Origin: Phaeosaccion multiseriatum
Lineage: Eukaryota; Ochrophyta, other classes
NCBI GenBank assembly: GCA_965112735.1
Contig: OZ218951.1
Coordinates: 2,976,001-3,040,000 of the forward strand
Direction: 5' to 3'
DNA length: 64,000 nucleotides
In this document: positions 49,660 through 63,300 of the stretch, in pieces
How the letters are laid out: each line of letters begins with the position of its first letter
How positions within the stretch are numbered: the stretch's first letter is position 1
The notes under the pieces: model-generated
Seen by the model: only the letters and a program-made list of their open reading frames with translations
What the model was told of the DNA's origin: nothing
Database searches by the model: none
Program-made: the position numbers and the translations under genes

Positions 49660-51844
49660 ATGCTTCCCCACATCGCTCCTGGCTCGGCCCAGCGTAAGAG
49701 AGCTCTTAGCAATCAGGCCACCCAGGCGGAGATTAAGCAGGTGCGTAGCTCATACTCACACACAATTGACAGCAGCCGAGGTGCTCATTTTTCTTGTTGC
49801 GTAGCCTATGAGAAGAGAAGAGAGGCACACTCAGCAAAAGAGGGCCTCGTCTACCTTTCGCTTTCATGGAGGAGGGAATCAACGACAAGGAGGAGAGGAG
49901 GGGCTGAGAGCCGAAACCGACGAGTCAAGCTGTGGTACTGACTTTGTTGCTTACTTATACTCTGCGGACGCTCAAAAAACACAAATGGACGCCCCAAAAC
50001 ACGTGCTGCATGCCCACACACACACACACACACACAGCGCAAGGCAAGTCGCGCAGCCGAGAAGGCAGCACACAAGAAGGATGCTCGCAAGCACTCGCGC
50101 TTCGTACACGAGTCCGACGACTTTGAGGATGTAGACAACTCTTTCTCCCTCCCTGCTGCAGACCCTTCCATCCCCAACCTCCAGACCAGCTCCAAACTGG
50201 GGGGTGGAGACGACTCGGTGGAGGACTGTGTGACACTCAAGGCAGATGAGTCGTGCGTCCTCTCCACCAAGACAGAGGTCCTCAGGCTTGACTTCTCCTG
50301 GACCGTCAATCATAGAGAGAGGGAGCTGATGCAGAATGTGAGTCAGTCATTCGTCCCTTACAGGGAGGGGGGAGAGAGGGACAGGCCTCCAATCGGATCC
50401 ACATCCGGAGAGAACGAAAGAGGGAGAGGGTGGTCCATTACAGGAAGGGAGGGACAAAGCGAGGAGGCAGACAGCTTGTCTGAACCAAATGCGTAAGCAG
50501 CTGTACTGCGGGGAGATGGTTGTACGGTTGTAGTCGCCATTGAGGGGAAGCGGGCTGCAATCGGCAAGCCCGCCCCCTGGACTCGAAAGCAGGCGTGTTT
50601 GTTTGGGACTCCTGCACACGGCGCTTTGAAAAGAAGCTCCGTGGGGGGGGGTATGGGTCGTCGAGTAGGCAACGCACGAACAGAGGGAGCTCACAGCTGC
50701 TCCTCTCCTCCCTCCCCCCTCCCCATCCACGCCCTTCCTCTACCCTTCCAATCCACTGCCATCCTCTCTCCAAAGGTGTGTATCTACGACATGGACGCTA
50801 CGCTTGTGTTTTACGACGCCGATGCAAAGCCCGTGGGGGGCGTGGACTACGTGCAGAAGGTAAGTGGGTGGGGGGTGAGGCACTACCAAGTCAGAAGGTG
50901 GTGGTTGGGTGGGTGGGTAGGTGGGGCATAGCCTCGGCAGGGAGGAGGAGGAGGAGGAGGAGGAGGAGTCCCACCACGTGTGTCCATCTGTTCACCCACC
51001 CACGCCCCTGTTTGTCTACCCCTCCTCCCTACGCCAGGTATTCCGCAACACGGCCGAGCTGCTGGAAGACGCAATGGTGGCCAAAGGCGCCTCGCCAAGT
51101 GGCTCAGACACGGCCAGCGAAACGTGCATCCTTGACTTAAGGCACGTGGACAGGCGCATCCTCACTGTCATGGGCTGCTTCACTGACCGATGGAAGAACT
51201 TCGGGGACCACCACGTGGTGAGTTTGGGTTTCAAGATGGAGTGGGTGGGTGGGTGGGTGGGTGGGTCGGTGGGTGTGGGTGGGTGTGAGTGGATGGGTGG
51301 GTGAGTGGGTCGAATGGACGTGTGAGCATGTGCTTTGCTTGGTCTCTACAGTACCAGCGTCGTCGCGACCAACCCGTCACACACGGACAGCATGTCATAC
51401 CTTCACGCCCGAACGCCTTTGCCTCGCACCCCCCTACAAGACGAGAATGGACCTGATAGCCACGATGCTTTCATATAAGCGGCCTGCCACCCGCTCCGTG
51501 GGGCTAACGGGGCCCATCTGGCGCAGCGCCACCACAAGCCTACGCGCGGCCCAGAGAGTGTTCAACATGGTGTGGAAGAGAAGCGATAATGCCTTGGCCA
51601 ATATGAGGGAAAGGAACCACAATCGCCCAACCGGTCCTGACACCCACACAGGTCCTGACACCCACACAGGTCCTGACACCCACACAGGTCCTGACACCCA
51701 CACAGGCACCAACACAAACGACCCAGCTGTTAGCGCGGAGGCGAAGGAGGAGGGTGAGGGAGACGGGAATGGGAAGGGGAAGGGAGGGAGTGGGGACGGC
51801 AAGGACGAGGGGGCTGATGCTACTGCGCCGGGAGAGGGAGAAGG

Positions 51845-51880
<36 letters not shown>

Positions 51881-54800
51881 GGGAGCAGGAGGAGGAGAGA
51901 CAGAGGCAGCAGGGGCAGGAGGGGCAGCAGGGGCCGAGGGTGAGAGACAACCACCCCCCCATGAGGAAGGAGTCGGAGGATTACTCAGAGGAGGTAGGAC
52001 AATGCGCACACCCCTCGACTCGGCCAACACCATGGTCATGTTCAAGCTTACGCGCGATACACCGGGCAGCAAGGTGTGGACCGTCACCAGCATTATGGAG
52101 CCCATGCACTGCGGCAACGCTGCGCAGCTCAAGCATCAGCTGAGTGACTATGCTCTCGGCAAGACCAACCTCAGCGAAGCGGCGGTGCAGGTGTGTGCGT
52201 GTGTGAGCGCGTGTGTGTGTGCGAGCGTGTGGGTGTGCGTGTGTGTGTGTGTGTGTGCGTGTGTGTGTGTGTGCGTGTGTGTGTGCGTGTGTGGGGGGAA
52301 GGGTGTGCGCGTGTGTGTGGGGGGGGGGAGGGATGTGAGTGGGATGGGTGTGTACGTGTGTGTGAGAGAGAGTGCTTGTGTGTGTGTGTGTGTGTGTGCG
52401 TGCGTGGGCAACTTTCCAGCCCATGTTGGCTCCTCAGTTCTCGCACAATCGCCTTCCATTCTTTCCCTCTCTCTCACCCGCCCTCTCTCACCCGCTCTCT
52501 CTCCTCTTCCCCCACCCCACCGTATTCATTCCACATTCTGCAGCTGCGGAACATTCCGGCCATTTGTTCCGCGCTGAGCACACGTTCCCTACCCAAGATG
52601 GAGCAAAGCTTCCTCGAAGGACAGAGCCTCGACGGCCTTGACCGAGAGAGCTTCATCCGTACCGTGTTTAGTAGCCTTCACGCTGACGTACAGGGATTGG
52701 ATGATCCCGTGGAGGGAGGGAGGGTGGTGGCTATGTTGGATGAGCTGTTTAATCAGATCGACGTTGATGGTGAGGGAGGAGGGAGGAGGGAGGGAGGGAG
52801 GGAGGAGAGGGAGGAGGAAGCAGGGGGTGAATGAGATGTGCGGTGCATGTGTGAGAGTGTCAGCAGGGGCTAATCCTTCCTACCGACCTGCCTGCCTGCC
52901 TACCTGCCCGTCTGCGTGCGTGTGCCCCCCCCCCCCCCCCGCCCGCCCTCTTTGCTGGTCCGATGGCGTCACGCCGCTGTGCAGGGAGTGGAACTGTCAA
53001 CTGGGAAGAGGTGCGTGTGATGGTGCATCAGAGCAAAGCCAATTGTGGAGCTTCGTGATGGAAAGCGGATGCACCGTTCGCGCATGCGTGGATCCATCGC
53101 AGTCAAGCGGGGCATACGTTACTTACTCACTCACTCACTCACTCACTCACTCACTCACTGACTCACTGACTCACTCACTCACTCACTCACTCACTCACTC
53201 ACTCACGCACTCATTCACTGACTCACTCACGCACTCATTCACTGACTCACTCACTTGCTCACTCACTCACTTGCTCACTCACTCACTCACTCACTCACTC
53301 ACTCACTCACTCACTCACTCACTCACTCACGTACTCATTCACTCACGTACTCATTCACTCACTCACTCACTCACCCACCCACTCACCCACCCACTCGTTC
53401 TCTCCCCACATGGCTCCTTCAGTTCACGAGCTTCTTCATTGGAGGCCTCGGGTCCAACAGAGAGGAGCATGAGGTTGAGTCAGACGACTGTATCATCAAG
53501 TAAGTGGGTGTGAGTAAGTGAGTGAGTGTGTGAGAGAGTGAGGGAGTAAGTGGATGTAAGTGAGTGAGTGAGAGAGTGAGTGAGTGAGTGAGTGAGTGAG
53601 TGAGAGAGTGAGTGAGTGAGTGAGTGAGTAGAGTGAGTGAGTGAGTGAGTGAGTGATTGAGTGAGTGAGTGAGTGAGTGAGTGAGTGAGTGGGTAAGCGA
53701 CTGATCTCCTCACTAACTCATCTCCTTGACTTGCGACTTTGCTTCGCTTCCCTGCCCTTCCCTTCCCCCACCCCTCCCCTTTCAACCTTCACTCCTCAGA
53801 TACACCTTGTTACCCTTCGCACCCGAGTCCGCACGCTCAAACATCGCCGTACTGAGGAGACTACGCCCACACGTGCAGGAGTCAAAGGTGAGAGAATATA
53901 TGCAAGGCGAGCTTCACTTGAAGATGCCTTGTTTTTGAAGACGTACATCAAGCGCCATGCCTAACATTTCGTCTTCTTCTTCTTCTTCTTCTTCTTCTTC
54001 TTCTTCTTCTTCTTCTTCTTCTTCTTCTTCTTCTTCTTCTTCTTCTTCTTCTTCTTCTTCTTCTTCTTCTTCTTCTTCTTCTTCTTCTTCTTCTTCTTCT
54101 TCTTCTTCTTCTTCTTCTTCTTCTTCTTCTTCTTCTTCTTCTTCTTCTTCTTCTTCTTCTTCTTCTTCTTCTTCTTCTTCTTCTTCTTCTTCTTCTTCTT
54201 CTTCTTCTTCTTCTTCTTCTTCTTCTTCTTCTTCTTCTTCTTCTTCTTCTTCTTCTTCTTCTTCTTCTTCTTCTTCTTCTTCTTCTTCTTCTTCTTCTTC
54301 TTCTTCTTCTTCTTCTTCTTCTTCTTCTTCTTCTTCTTCTTCTTCTTCTTCTTCTTCTTCTTCTTCTTCTTCTTCTTCTTCTTCTTCTTCTTCTTCTTCT
54401 TCTTCTTCTTCTTCTTCTTCTTCTTCTTCTTCTTCTTCTTCTTCTTCTTCTTCTTCTTCTTCTTCTTCTTCTTCTTCTTCTTCTTCTTCTTCTTCTTCTT
54501 CTTCTTCTTCTCCTCCTCCTCCTCCTCCTCCTCCTCCTCCTTCTCCTCCTCCTCCTCCTCCTCCTCCTCCTCCCCGCACAGGAGACAATGGCCAAAGGTA
54601 TTCAGTTCATGCGTCACGTGCCCGCCCTTCGCCGCCTCCTGTGGGCCTATGTGGACAGTAACGTGCTGAGCTTTACGGACGAGACGGGTGCACGCATGCA
54701 CGAATTCGCCTTCACGGATCCGCTCTTTACAGAGGGCCAATATGCCTCCGTCATGGATGTGGCCTATGTGCCCGAGGTGAGTAGAGGAGGGAGGGGAGGA

Positions 54801-55227
54801 GGGAGGGGAGGAGGGAGGGGAGGAGGGAGGGGAGGAGGGAGGGGAGGAGGGAGGGAGGGAGGAATGGAGGGGGGCAGGGAGGGGTGGATGGATGGAGGGA
54901 TGGATGGATGGATGGATGGAGGGAGGGAGGGAGGGAGGGAGGGAGGGGGGAGGGCAGTGAGCGGCGGGCAGTGGGCGGCAGGCAATGCGACACAGTCAGC
55001 GAATGGCGTCGGCGAATGACGCAACGCAAGGGGAATGAATGGTGCTGGAAGCGTCTCATGCAAGTCCTTTGGAGCGTATCGCCTTGTTCTAAACCTTTAC
55101 CCCCCCACCCCTCCCTGTATCACCAACCCCTACAGAGGAAGCACTTCGTCGTCTCTTTGGCGGACCACAGCCTGAACTTCGTCACGGAGCAGAGAGATCG
55201 CGTCGGCAATGTGCACGGCTTCATGCA

Positions 55228-55266
<39 letters not shown>

Positions 55267-58200
55267 GTGTAATTGCATTTTGTTGATTTATCTCTACCAC
55301 CCTCCACTGCCATCTCACACCAAGTTGCCACGCCCATACTACACCAAACTAAGCCAAACTATGAAACCGCAACTGCGACCTCCCCCCCCCCTAACCCCGA
55401 CCCCATGATGCCCATATGCCTGCCTCTGTCTGCAGGTGTGCAAGATAAGTCATCAGCTGCTGCACACGCGCATGGTGTACGAGCCCGCCCAAGACGTCAT
55501 GTACAGGTCAGTAAGTCAGTGTGTCAGTGGACCAGTAAGTCAGTGGACCAGTAAGTCAGTGGGCGTGGAGGCGGGTGCGTTAGGCGAGCATCAACCGACC
55601 ATGTCTCGAGAGTCAGTATCCTGAGTGTGCGAACGCCCCCAGCACAGAGCGCCGACTCTCCACCCTCCCTCCCTCCCTCCCTCTCTCTCTCTGTTCCTCT
55701 CTTCCCTCCCCCCCTCCCTCCCTCCCTCCCTCCCTCCCTCCGTCCCTCCGTCCCCCCCTCCAGCCTGGGCAGCGATAACAATCTTTGGCGCTGGAAGGTA
55801 AAGTCCCCGTCGGAGCTTCCCGAGCCCTTGAGCCTCTCAGCGCCGCACACTGACATCATCACCGGTACGTTAACAAAAGGGAGAAGCCGGTTTTGTGTTA
55901 CCAAAACCCCTCGATGTCATCAACTCGACTGTATCACCAACTGCTATATCACCAACTCCTGTATCGCACCAACAGGCATCCTAAGCATCCCAGAGAAGGA
56001 GCTCATCGTGACCTGCTCTCTGGACCGGCGTGTGTGCGTGTGGATGCAGGAAATGAAGCTCAGGGCCACCCTCACCGCACACAAAAAGGTGAGAGCTCAA
56101 CGCACCCACACACGCATGTACACATACACACACACACACACACACAAACCCACCCACACACACACACACGCGTTGACCTTCTTGATCTTCCTTCCCTCTG
56201 CCGGGCTATTATTCCTTCCTCCCTCTGCTTCCCTGGTTTTGAAGGGCGTACGCTGCCTGAGCTACTCTCGCGACTTGCTCGTGAGTGGGTCCTTCGACTG
56301 CGATGCCATTGCCTGGGACCTGCATCGCTTCGAGACCCACGGCTGGATGGTGAGTAGTGAAGAGGGAAGAGGGGCGTGGCTTTGCTTTGCTTTGCTTTTG
56401 GTTTGTCTGCGCTTTTTCTCTTTGCGGCTCTTTTCCGGCTTCCCTCCCTTCCTTTTTCCTCTTTCGCCCACCCCCACCCCCACCCACACCACCCCCAGCC
56501 ACTTCCACCACTTCCTGATTTGTACTGCAACGTGGTCTCTCTCCCTCCCCCTCCCCTCCCCTCCCCTCCCCTCCTTTCTCTTCCCCTCCCCTTCCCTCCT
56601 CTCCCCTCCCCTCCTCTCCCCTTCCCTTTTCTCCCCTCCCCCTCCCCTCCCCTCCTTTCTCTTCCCCTCCCCTTCCCTCCTCTCCCCTCCCCTCCCCTCC
56701 CCTCCCCTCCCCTCCCCTCCCCTCCCCTCCCCTCCCCTCCCCTCCTCTCCCCTCCCCTCCTTTCTCTTCCCCCCCCCTTCCCTCCTCTCCCCTCCCCTCC
56801 CCTCCCCTCCCCTCCCCTCCCCTCCCCTCCCCTCCCCTCCCCTCCCCTCCCCTCCCCTCCCCTCCCCTCCCCTCCCCTCCCCTCCCCTCCTCTCCCCTCC
56901 CCGTATGCCTCTAAATCCCCTCCCCTCCGTCTGTTAGGTTGGCCATGTGCACCCGATCTCCACGTGCACGCAGATGACAGATCCTTTCGATGACCTCCTT
57001 GCCAAGGCCGTCACTGTCGACGACTCTCTGCACATGAAGGTACGGCAATACTTATATATATAAAAGAATTGAAGGAAGGACTGTAAGCCAATGATATAGA
57101 CGTATTGGCCTTGTACAGCTCTTCTTCGTCATTAATTGACTTACTACTACGAGGTGGTCTCTCCTTGAAGTTGCTTCGACCACCATTGCTTTGACTTACT
57201 GTGCCTGAATCACCAACAGGTGTGGGACCTTGATCTCATGAAGGGCGTGGGGAACAAACTCAACTGCCTCTGCACCCTCAGCCTCGGGGAGTCCGCTTCC
57301 GCCATTCGCAAGCAGCCTGTGCCCATCTCACAGGTACACTGTATGACTTAGCTGGCTGGCTTGGCTGACTTACTTGCTTGAATTGCTTGTTTTGCTTTCG
57401 CTTGGCCTAGCTTTCCTGCCTTGCCTGGCTGTATCACCAACCGATGTATCAACAACAACTGCCTTTTTCTACAAACTGCTCCTCCTTGCAGGTGATTGCC
57501 CCCTACGAGGCTTCGGTGAGCGTGACAGGGTATAGCAACATCATCGCCGGAGGGGACAGGTACGTAAGCGTATGTAAGAGTAGGCAAGAGTATGTAAGGT
57601 TATGCATGACAAAACCGATTGAGATTGTGAGTGTGAGTGTATGTGTATGTGTGTGAGTGTGAGCGTGTGCGAGTGTGTGTGTGCGAGTGTGTGTGCGTGT
57701 GTATGTTGTGTTTGGTCTCCTAGGCCTCAATGGGCCCATAACCCCAACCCACGCCGTGCCCTGCCCCCCCTCCCATCCAATCCAATCCACACCACCACCA
57801 CCAACACCATAACAACACCACCACCACAGGATTCAGCGGCTTGTACCCATGAGAGTCAAAGCCGCCTTCATCGTGCCCACCGTCGCCCTCTACAACGCCG
57901 AGAGCCAACACTTCACCTGCGTGCTCAGAGATCATGTGCACGTATGGGACAGCACAACTGGCGACTACCTGAGGAAGATTGAGGCAGGAGGGGCCATGGG
58001 CATTAGTACCAAGGTGCATGGGGAGGTCACGTGTGGATGCTTCACCACTCCCTTTGAGCGCATGTTGCTTGTCGGTACTGAGAAGGTGAGTTGGGTGGGT
58101 GCATGGGTGGTTGGGTGGGTGTATGGGTGGGTGGGTGTATGGTTGGGTGGTTGGGTGGGTGTATGGGTGTATGGGTGGGTGGGTGGGTGGGTGGGTGGGT

Positions 58201-59999
58201 GGGTGGGTGCATGGTTGGGTGGGTGGCTGGGTGGGTGGTTTGGGCCGAGGGGAAGGGTGCATACACTTCCTCCCCACCAATAAGAAACTCAAACTCATAC
58301 ACTCCTGCCCCACCAATAAGAAACTCAAACTTGGCCTCACTGTTAAAGGGTGGAGGGGGTGGGACGTAAGAAACGATGGACTACTTACAAACAACGGGGT
58401 TTGTGACGAGTGCATGCAGTAGAGGGCAGTTTCTTGACACTCACTCACGCACACACGCTCACGCATACACGCAAGCCGGGAGGTGGCGGCAGGTTGGGGG
58501 GCAAGAGAGCAGAGAGGGGGGACCAGACAACGAAGGAGGGGTAGAGAAAGGTGGTTATAAGAGGCAGACAGGTCTGTGGCTCCTTCCTTCCTTACGTTGG
58601 AAGCGATGCTCTTTGGTCATCATACACACGGCACACAGACACATTAAGAAACTGACGGGGGTGGGGTGTGGTGTGGTGTGGTGTGGTGTGGTGTGCACAG
58701 AGGGGCTTTTCTTAATTAAGCAGAGTGTTCTTTTGGCGCTTTGGGGCAGTGCACTGGAAAAGTGTCTTCTGAAGGATGTGGCTTGTCAGCTTGTCAGCTT
58801 GTCAGCTTGTCAGAGCACTCCATTATGTCAATGGCCCGGCCCCATGCAATACAGTTTCAGAGCACTCCAGCGTTTGTTATTGGTGGGGCAGGAGTGGAGA
58901 GTACTCTGAAGACATGATCTGCTCTACACCTCGGTTTGCTGACGCCTTCCCTCCCTCCCTCCCTCCCTCCGTCTCTCCATCCCTCCCTCCTTCCTCTCTC
59001 TCTCCCTCCCTCCCTCCCTCCTTCCTCTCTCTCTTCCTCCCTCCCTCCCTCCCTCCCTCCCTCCCTCCCTCCCTCCCTCCCTCCCTCCCTCCCTCCCTCC
59101 CTCCCTCCCTCCCTCCCTCCCTCCCTCCCTCCCTCCCTCCCTCCCTCCCTCCCTCCCTCCCTCCCTCTCTCTCTCTCTCTCTCCTTCCTCTCTCCCTCCC
59201 TCCCTCCCTCCTTCCCTCCCCCCTCTCCTCCCCCCCTCCCTCCCCCCCTCAGGGCTACATCCTCGTACTGAACTACGTCTCTGGCGACGTGATGGAGTGC
59301 GCACGTCCCCATAACGCGGAAGTAAGCTCCATGGTCTATGACCCGCACGACTGCTGCCTGCTCAGCGCAGGTTAGTTTCAGTTTCAGTTCCAGTTTCAGT
59401 TTCAGTTTCAGTTCCAGTTTCAGTTGGACTGTCGGACGACAAGGGGGCACATTATGGTGGGGAAGAGGCACGAAAATGCCACAGGTGTGAGGACGAAATG
59501 GTATACAACGTGCTAGCCTATACCTGCCTACCTACCCACCTACCCACGTACCCACGTACCCACCTGCCCACCTACCCACCTTCCTACCTACCTACCTACC
59601 TACCTACCTACCTACCCACCTACCCACCTACCCACGTACCCACGTACCCACGTACCCACCTACCCTCCCACAGACCTGTCGGGAAGTATGGTACTGCAGG
59701 AGCTGCAGACAGAGGGACGATTGCGTATGAAGCGATCGGGCTCCTCTATGCACGGCACGGGTCAGAGCATCTCCTACGTACAGCGACACCGACGCCTCGG
59801 CATGGGGATTACCACCACCTCCACCTCGGCCGAGTGCTGTTTCTGGGACCTGAGCCAGACCTTCATGCCCGGGGTAGTGCACATCACGCAGCGGAAACGC
59901 TCCAACTGCACGGGTTTGAGGGTGGTGGATTGGAAGCACATGGGCCTTGACGCACTCGTGGTGCTCGGAGATTCGGTGCAGGTGCGTGCCGTGGATGGG

Positions 60000-60044
<45 letters not shown>

Positions 60045-60291
60045 TGAGTGTGTGCGTGTGTGTGAATGAGTGAGTGAGTGAGTGAGTGAGTGAGTGAGTG
60101 TGTGTGTGCTTGTGTCTGTGTGTGTGTCAGTGTGTGAAAGAGTGATAGAGCAATGGTCTGCTTGAGTCCTTGGGTGGGGCTGTTGATCTCAATCAAACAC
60201 CATGCCTGAATGACTCAACTTACCCACTTCATTGACTGATACCCTTCCACCTCCACCCACACGCACACGCACACACACACACTCACGCACG

Positions 60292-60345
<54 letters not shown>

Positions 60346-63300
60346 GGCCTCTGGGGAGTCGACTTCGGCGGGGGGGCGGCGGGGGGCGGCGCGACGGGAT
60401 GTGCAGGTCCCATGGCATGGTGTATCTCCCTACTTGGGCGTCTAGACCCCATGCAGAGCAACCGAATCCTTGCGATGGACCTTGTCATCGGAAGGGCCCA
60501 TGGAGATGAAGCTCTGGCGGTCGAGGGGGAAGGGGGTGCAGGAGGGGGGGGTGCGTTGGGGGGGGGGGTGGAGGAGAGGTGGAGTGTGAGTGGCAGAGGG
60601 AGGAGGGGTGGGGAGGAAGGAGGGGGAGGAGGGGAAGGGGAGGAGGGGGGGAATGGGAGGCGGCCGCACGCCGTGTATGGGAGGGGGCGGAAGCATGAGG
60701 ATGAGCAAGGGGATGTGATTTCTTCTGACGAGGAGGAGGAGGGGGGAGAACAGGGGAAGCAGGAAGGGGAGGAGGAGGAGGAGGAGGAGGAGGAGGGGGA
60801 GGAGGATTACGATGATGATGCTGATGATGATGATGATGATGAAGATGCTAGTGGTAGTGATGATGATGACGATGAGGAGGAGGAGGGGGAGCAGGAGGAG
60901 GAGAAAGAGGTTGGGGAGGTGGTGGTGGAGGAGGACGACGAGAAGGAGGGCGGGGAGGAGGGGAAGGAGGAGGAGGAGGAGGAGGCGAAGACAGTGGAAA
61001 ACAAGGAGGGGGGCAGGGAGAAGAACGAAACAGAATCAGAACGACAGGGAGGGGGAGAGACGAAGGCCGAGGTGTGTGAAACTGACGCGCAGCACCACTC
61101 AGCAAGTGTCTCAGGATCCCCCCCCCGTCATCATCCTGATCATCATCATCATCATGAGCATCAAGGCGATTCGGAAACCGTTGCTCCCGATGTAAATACG
61201 AGTACCACAGGAGAGAAGGAGGATGAGGGGGGGGGGGAGGCAGAGGCAAAGGTAGGGGCAGGGGAGGGGGAGGAGGAGGAGGAGGAGGAGGAGGAGGAGG
61301 GGGAGAGAGCTCGGAGGAGGAGTAGTGCCACGAGGTGGAGGGGGAGGAGGAGGAGGAAGGCGGTTTCTGAGAAGAGATGTAAGGATACGGATAAGGGTCA
61401 GGAGGACCAAGTAGAGAAGGAGAGCATGGAGGGGACGGGCTTGAAGAGGAGGAGGAGCCGCAAGAGGAAGCGAGCGGTAGGAGGAGGAGCAGGAGGAGGA
61501 GGAGGAGGAGGAGGAGGAGGAGGAGGAGGAGGAGGAGGAGGAGGAGGAGGAGGAGGAGGAGGAGGAGGAGGAGGAGGAGGAGGAGGAGGAGGAGGAGGAG
61601 GAGGAGGAGGAGGAGGAGGAGGAGGAGGAGGAGGAGGAGGAGGAGGAGGAGGAGGAGGAGGAGGAGGAGGAGGAGAGGAGGAGGAGCAAGAGGGGCAGGA
61701 GCAGCAGCAGGAGAGACAAAAGAGAGTGCCATGATCCGACGGCAGCGGCTCCGACGACGGCGACGGAATGCGCTTCCTGACGACGGCAAGGAAGACTTTA
61801 TATGTATTGCCCTGGACGAGAGGCAGCAAATCCTCTCGTGGAGCTTGCAGGATGTGCTGGAGATGGTACCAAATGGGCTGTGGATGATGGGCGGTCGCAG
61901 CGACGTCCAGACCGCGGAGGAGAGACAGAGCCACCATGTGAGCAGAGGGAGGGGCATGGGGTGGGGGGGGGTGAGGGAGGGGGAAGAGGAGGGAGGGAGG
62001 GAGGGAGGGAGGGAGGGAGGGAGGGAGGGAGGGACGGACGGAGGGAGGGAGGGAGGGAGGGAGGGAGGGAGGGAGGGAGGGAGGGAGGGAGGGAGGGAGG
62101 GAGGGAGGGAGGGAGGGAGGGAGGGAGGGAGGGAGGGAGGGAGGGAGGGAGGGAGGGAGGGAGGGAGGGAGGGAGGGAGGGAGGGAGGGACGGAGGGAGG
62201 GAGGGAGGGGCTCCATGCTCTTGTCCCGCGATGCGCCTTTCTTTCCACTTGCTGCGAGGCTAGGCTCCGTGCCTCTGCCCCTCGTCCCCTAAACTTGCCT
62301 TAAACTCGCTCACCCTTCCTCCCCTCCCCTCCCCTCCTGCTGGCCACAGAGCGATGCCCTTCGGGTGGTCGGCTCGTTACGTGTGAGTGTGACGCTCGGT
62401 GAGAGCCCCCTGGGGGAGCCGCTGACAGGCCTGTTTACACAGATACCCCCCGCCGCGAGCTGGAGGGGGCACAACAACAACATTGTCAAGGTGGGTGAGG
62501 CCTCTGGAGGCGTACTGAAGGCCTCATGTGTGTAAGGCCTCTGGAGCCCTCTGGAGGTCTCTGGAGGCCTCTGGAGGCCTCTGGAGGCCTCCATACTTCG
62601 CTTGTCGTAGAGACGTAGCGCTTTACATCCGTTGTCTCCTTCTCCATGCATGTATGTGGCTCTTAACTTTCCAGCCCTTCTAAGAAATTACGTAACCTCT
62701 TACATAAGCATACCCAACCCCCCCCCCCGGCTTCCCCTCTTAGCTCTTCGAGGCAACAACGCTAGGGCTTGTGTACTCGCTTGGCGACGACGGATTCCAG
62801 CGTGTGTGGTCCCCTCGGGACGGGCGTTTGGTGGGCCACTTTGGGCTACCCAATCTGTCCGAGGCGCAGGAGACAAGCACCTTATTCCCAGGGTGAGCAG
62901 AGGAAGGCGGTGTGGGTTGGATAGAGAGGGAGGGAGGGAGGAAGGGAGGGAGGGAGGGAGGGAGGGAGGGAGAGAGGGAGGGAGGGAGGGAGGGAAGGAG
63001 GGAGGGACGGAGGGAGGGAGGGAGGGAGGGAGGGAGGGAGGGAGGGAGAGAGAGGGAGGGAGGGAGGGAGGGAGGGAGGGAGGGAGGGAGGGAGGGAGGG
63101 AGGGAGGGAGGGAGGGAGGGAGGGAGGGTGGAAGGAAGGAAGGGAGGGTGGGAGGGAGAGCGTGAGTGCGAGAGTATGTGAGTGAGTGTAAGTGAGTGAC
63201 GGATGTGGTAAGTGAGTGAGTGAGTTAGTGAGTGAGTGAGTGAGGAAGTGAGTGAGTGGATGAGTAAGTAAGTGATTGAAGGACTGACATCATCCCGGCT

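Noticed and set aside
50595-50700. [16 protein letters not shown], which resembles a WD40 strand
   Set aside because: Exons 2 and 3 join in phase without it, no donor follows, and the frame runs into repeats.
53914-54740. Very long frames of poly-Glu, poly-Lys, poly-Arg or poly-Ser on both strands
   Set aside because: All are translations of the TTC/CTC microsatellite, which lies inside an intron ending at the acceptor 54581.
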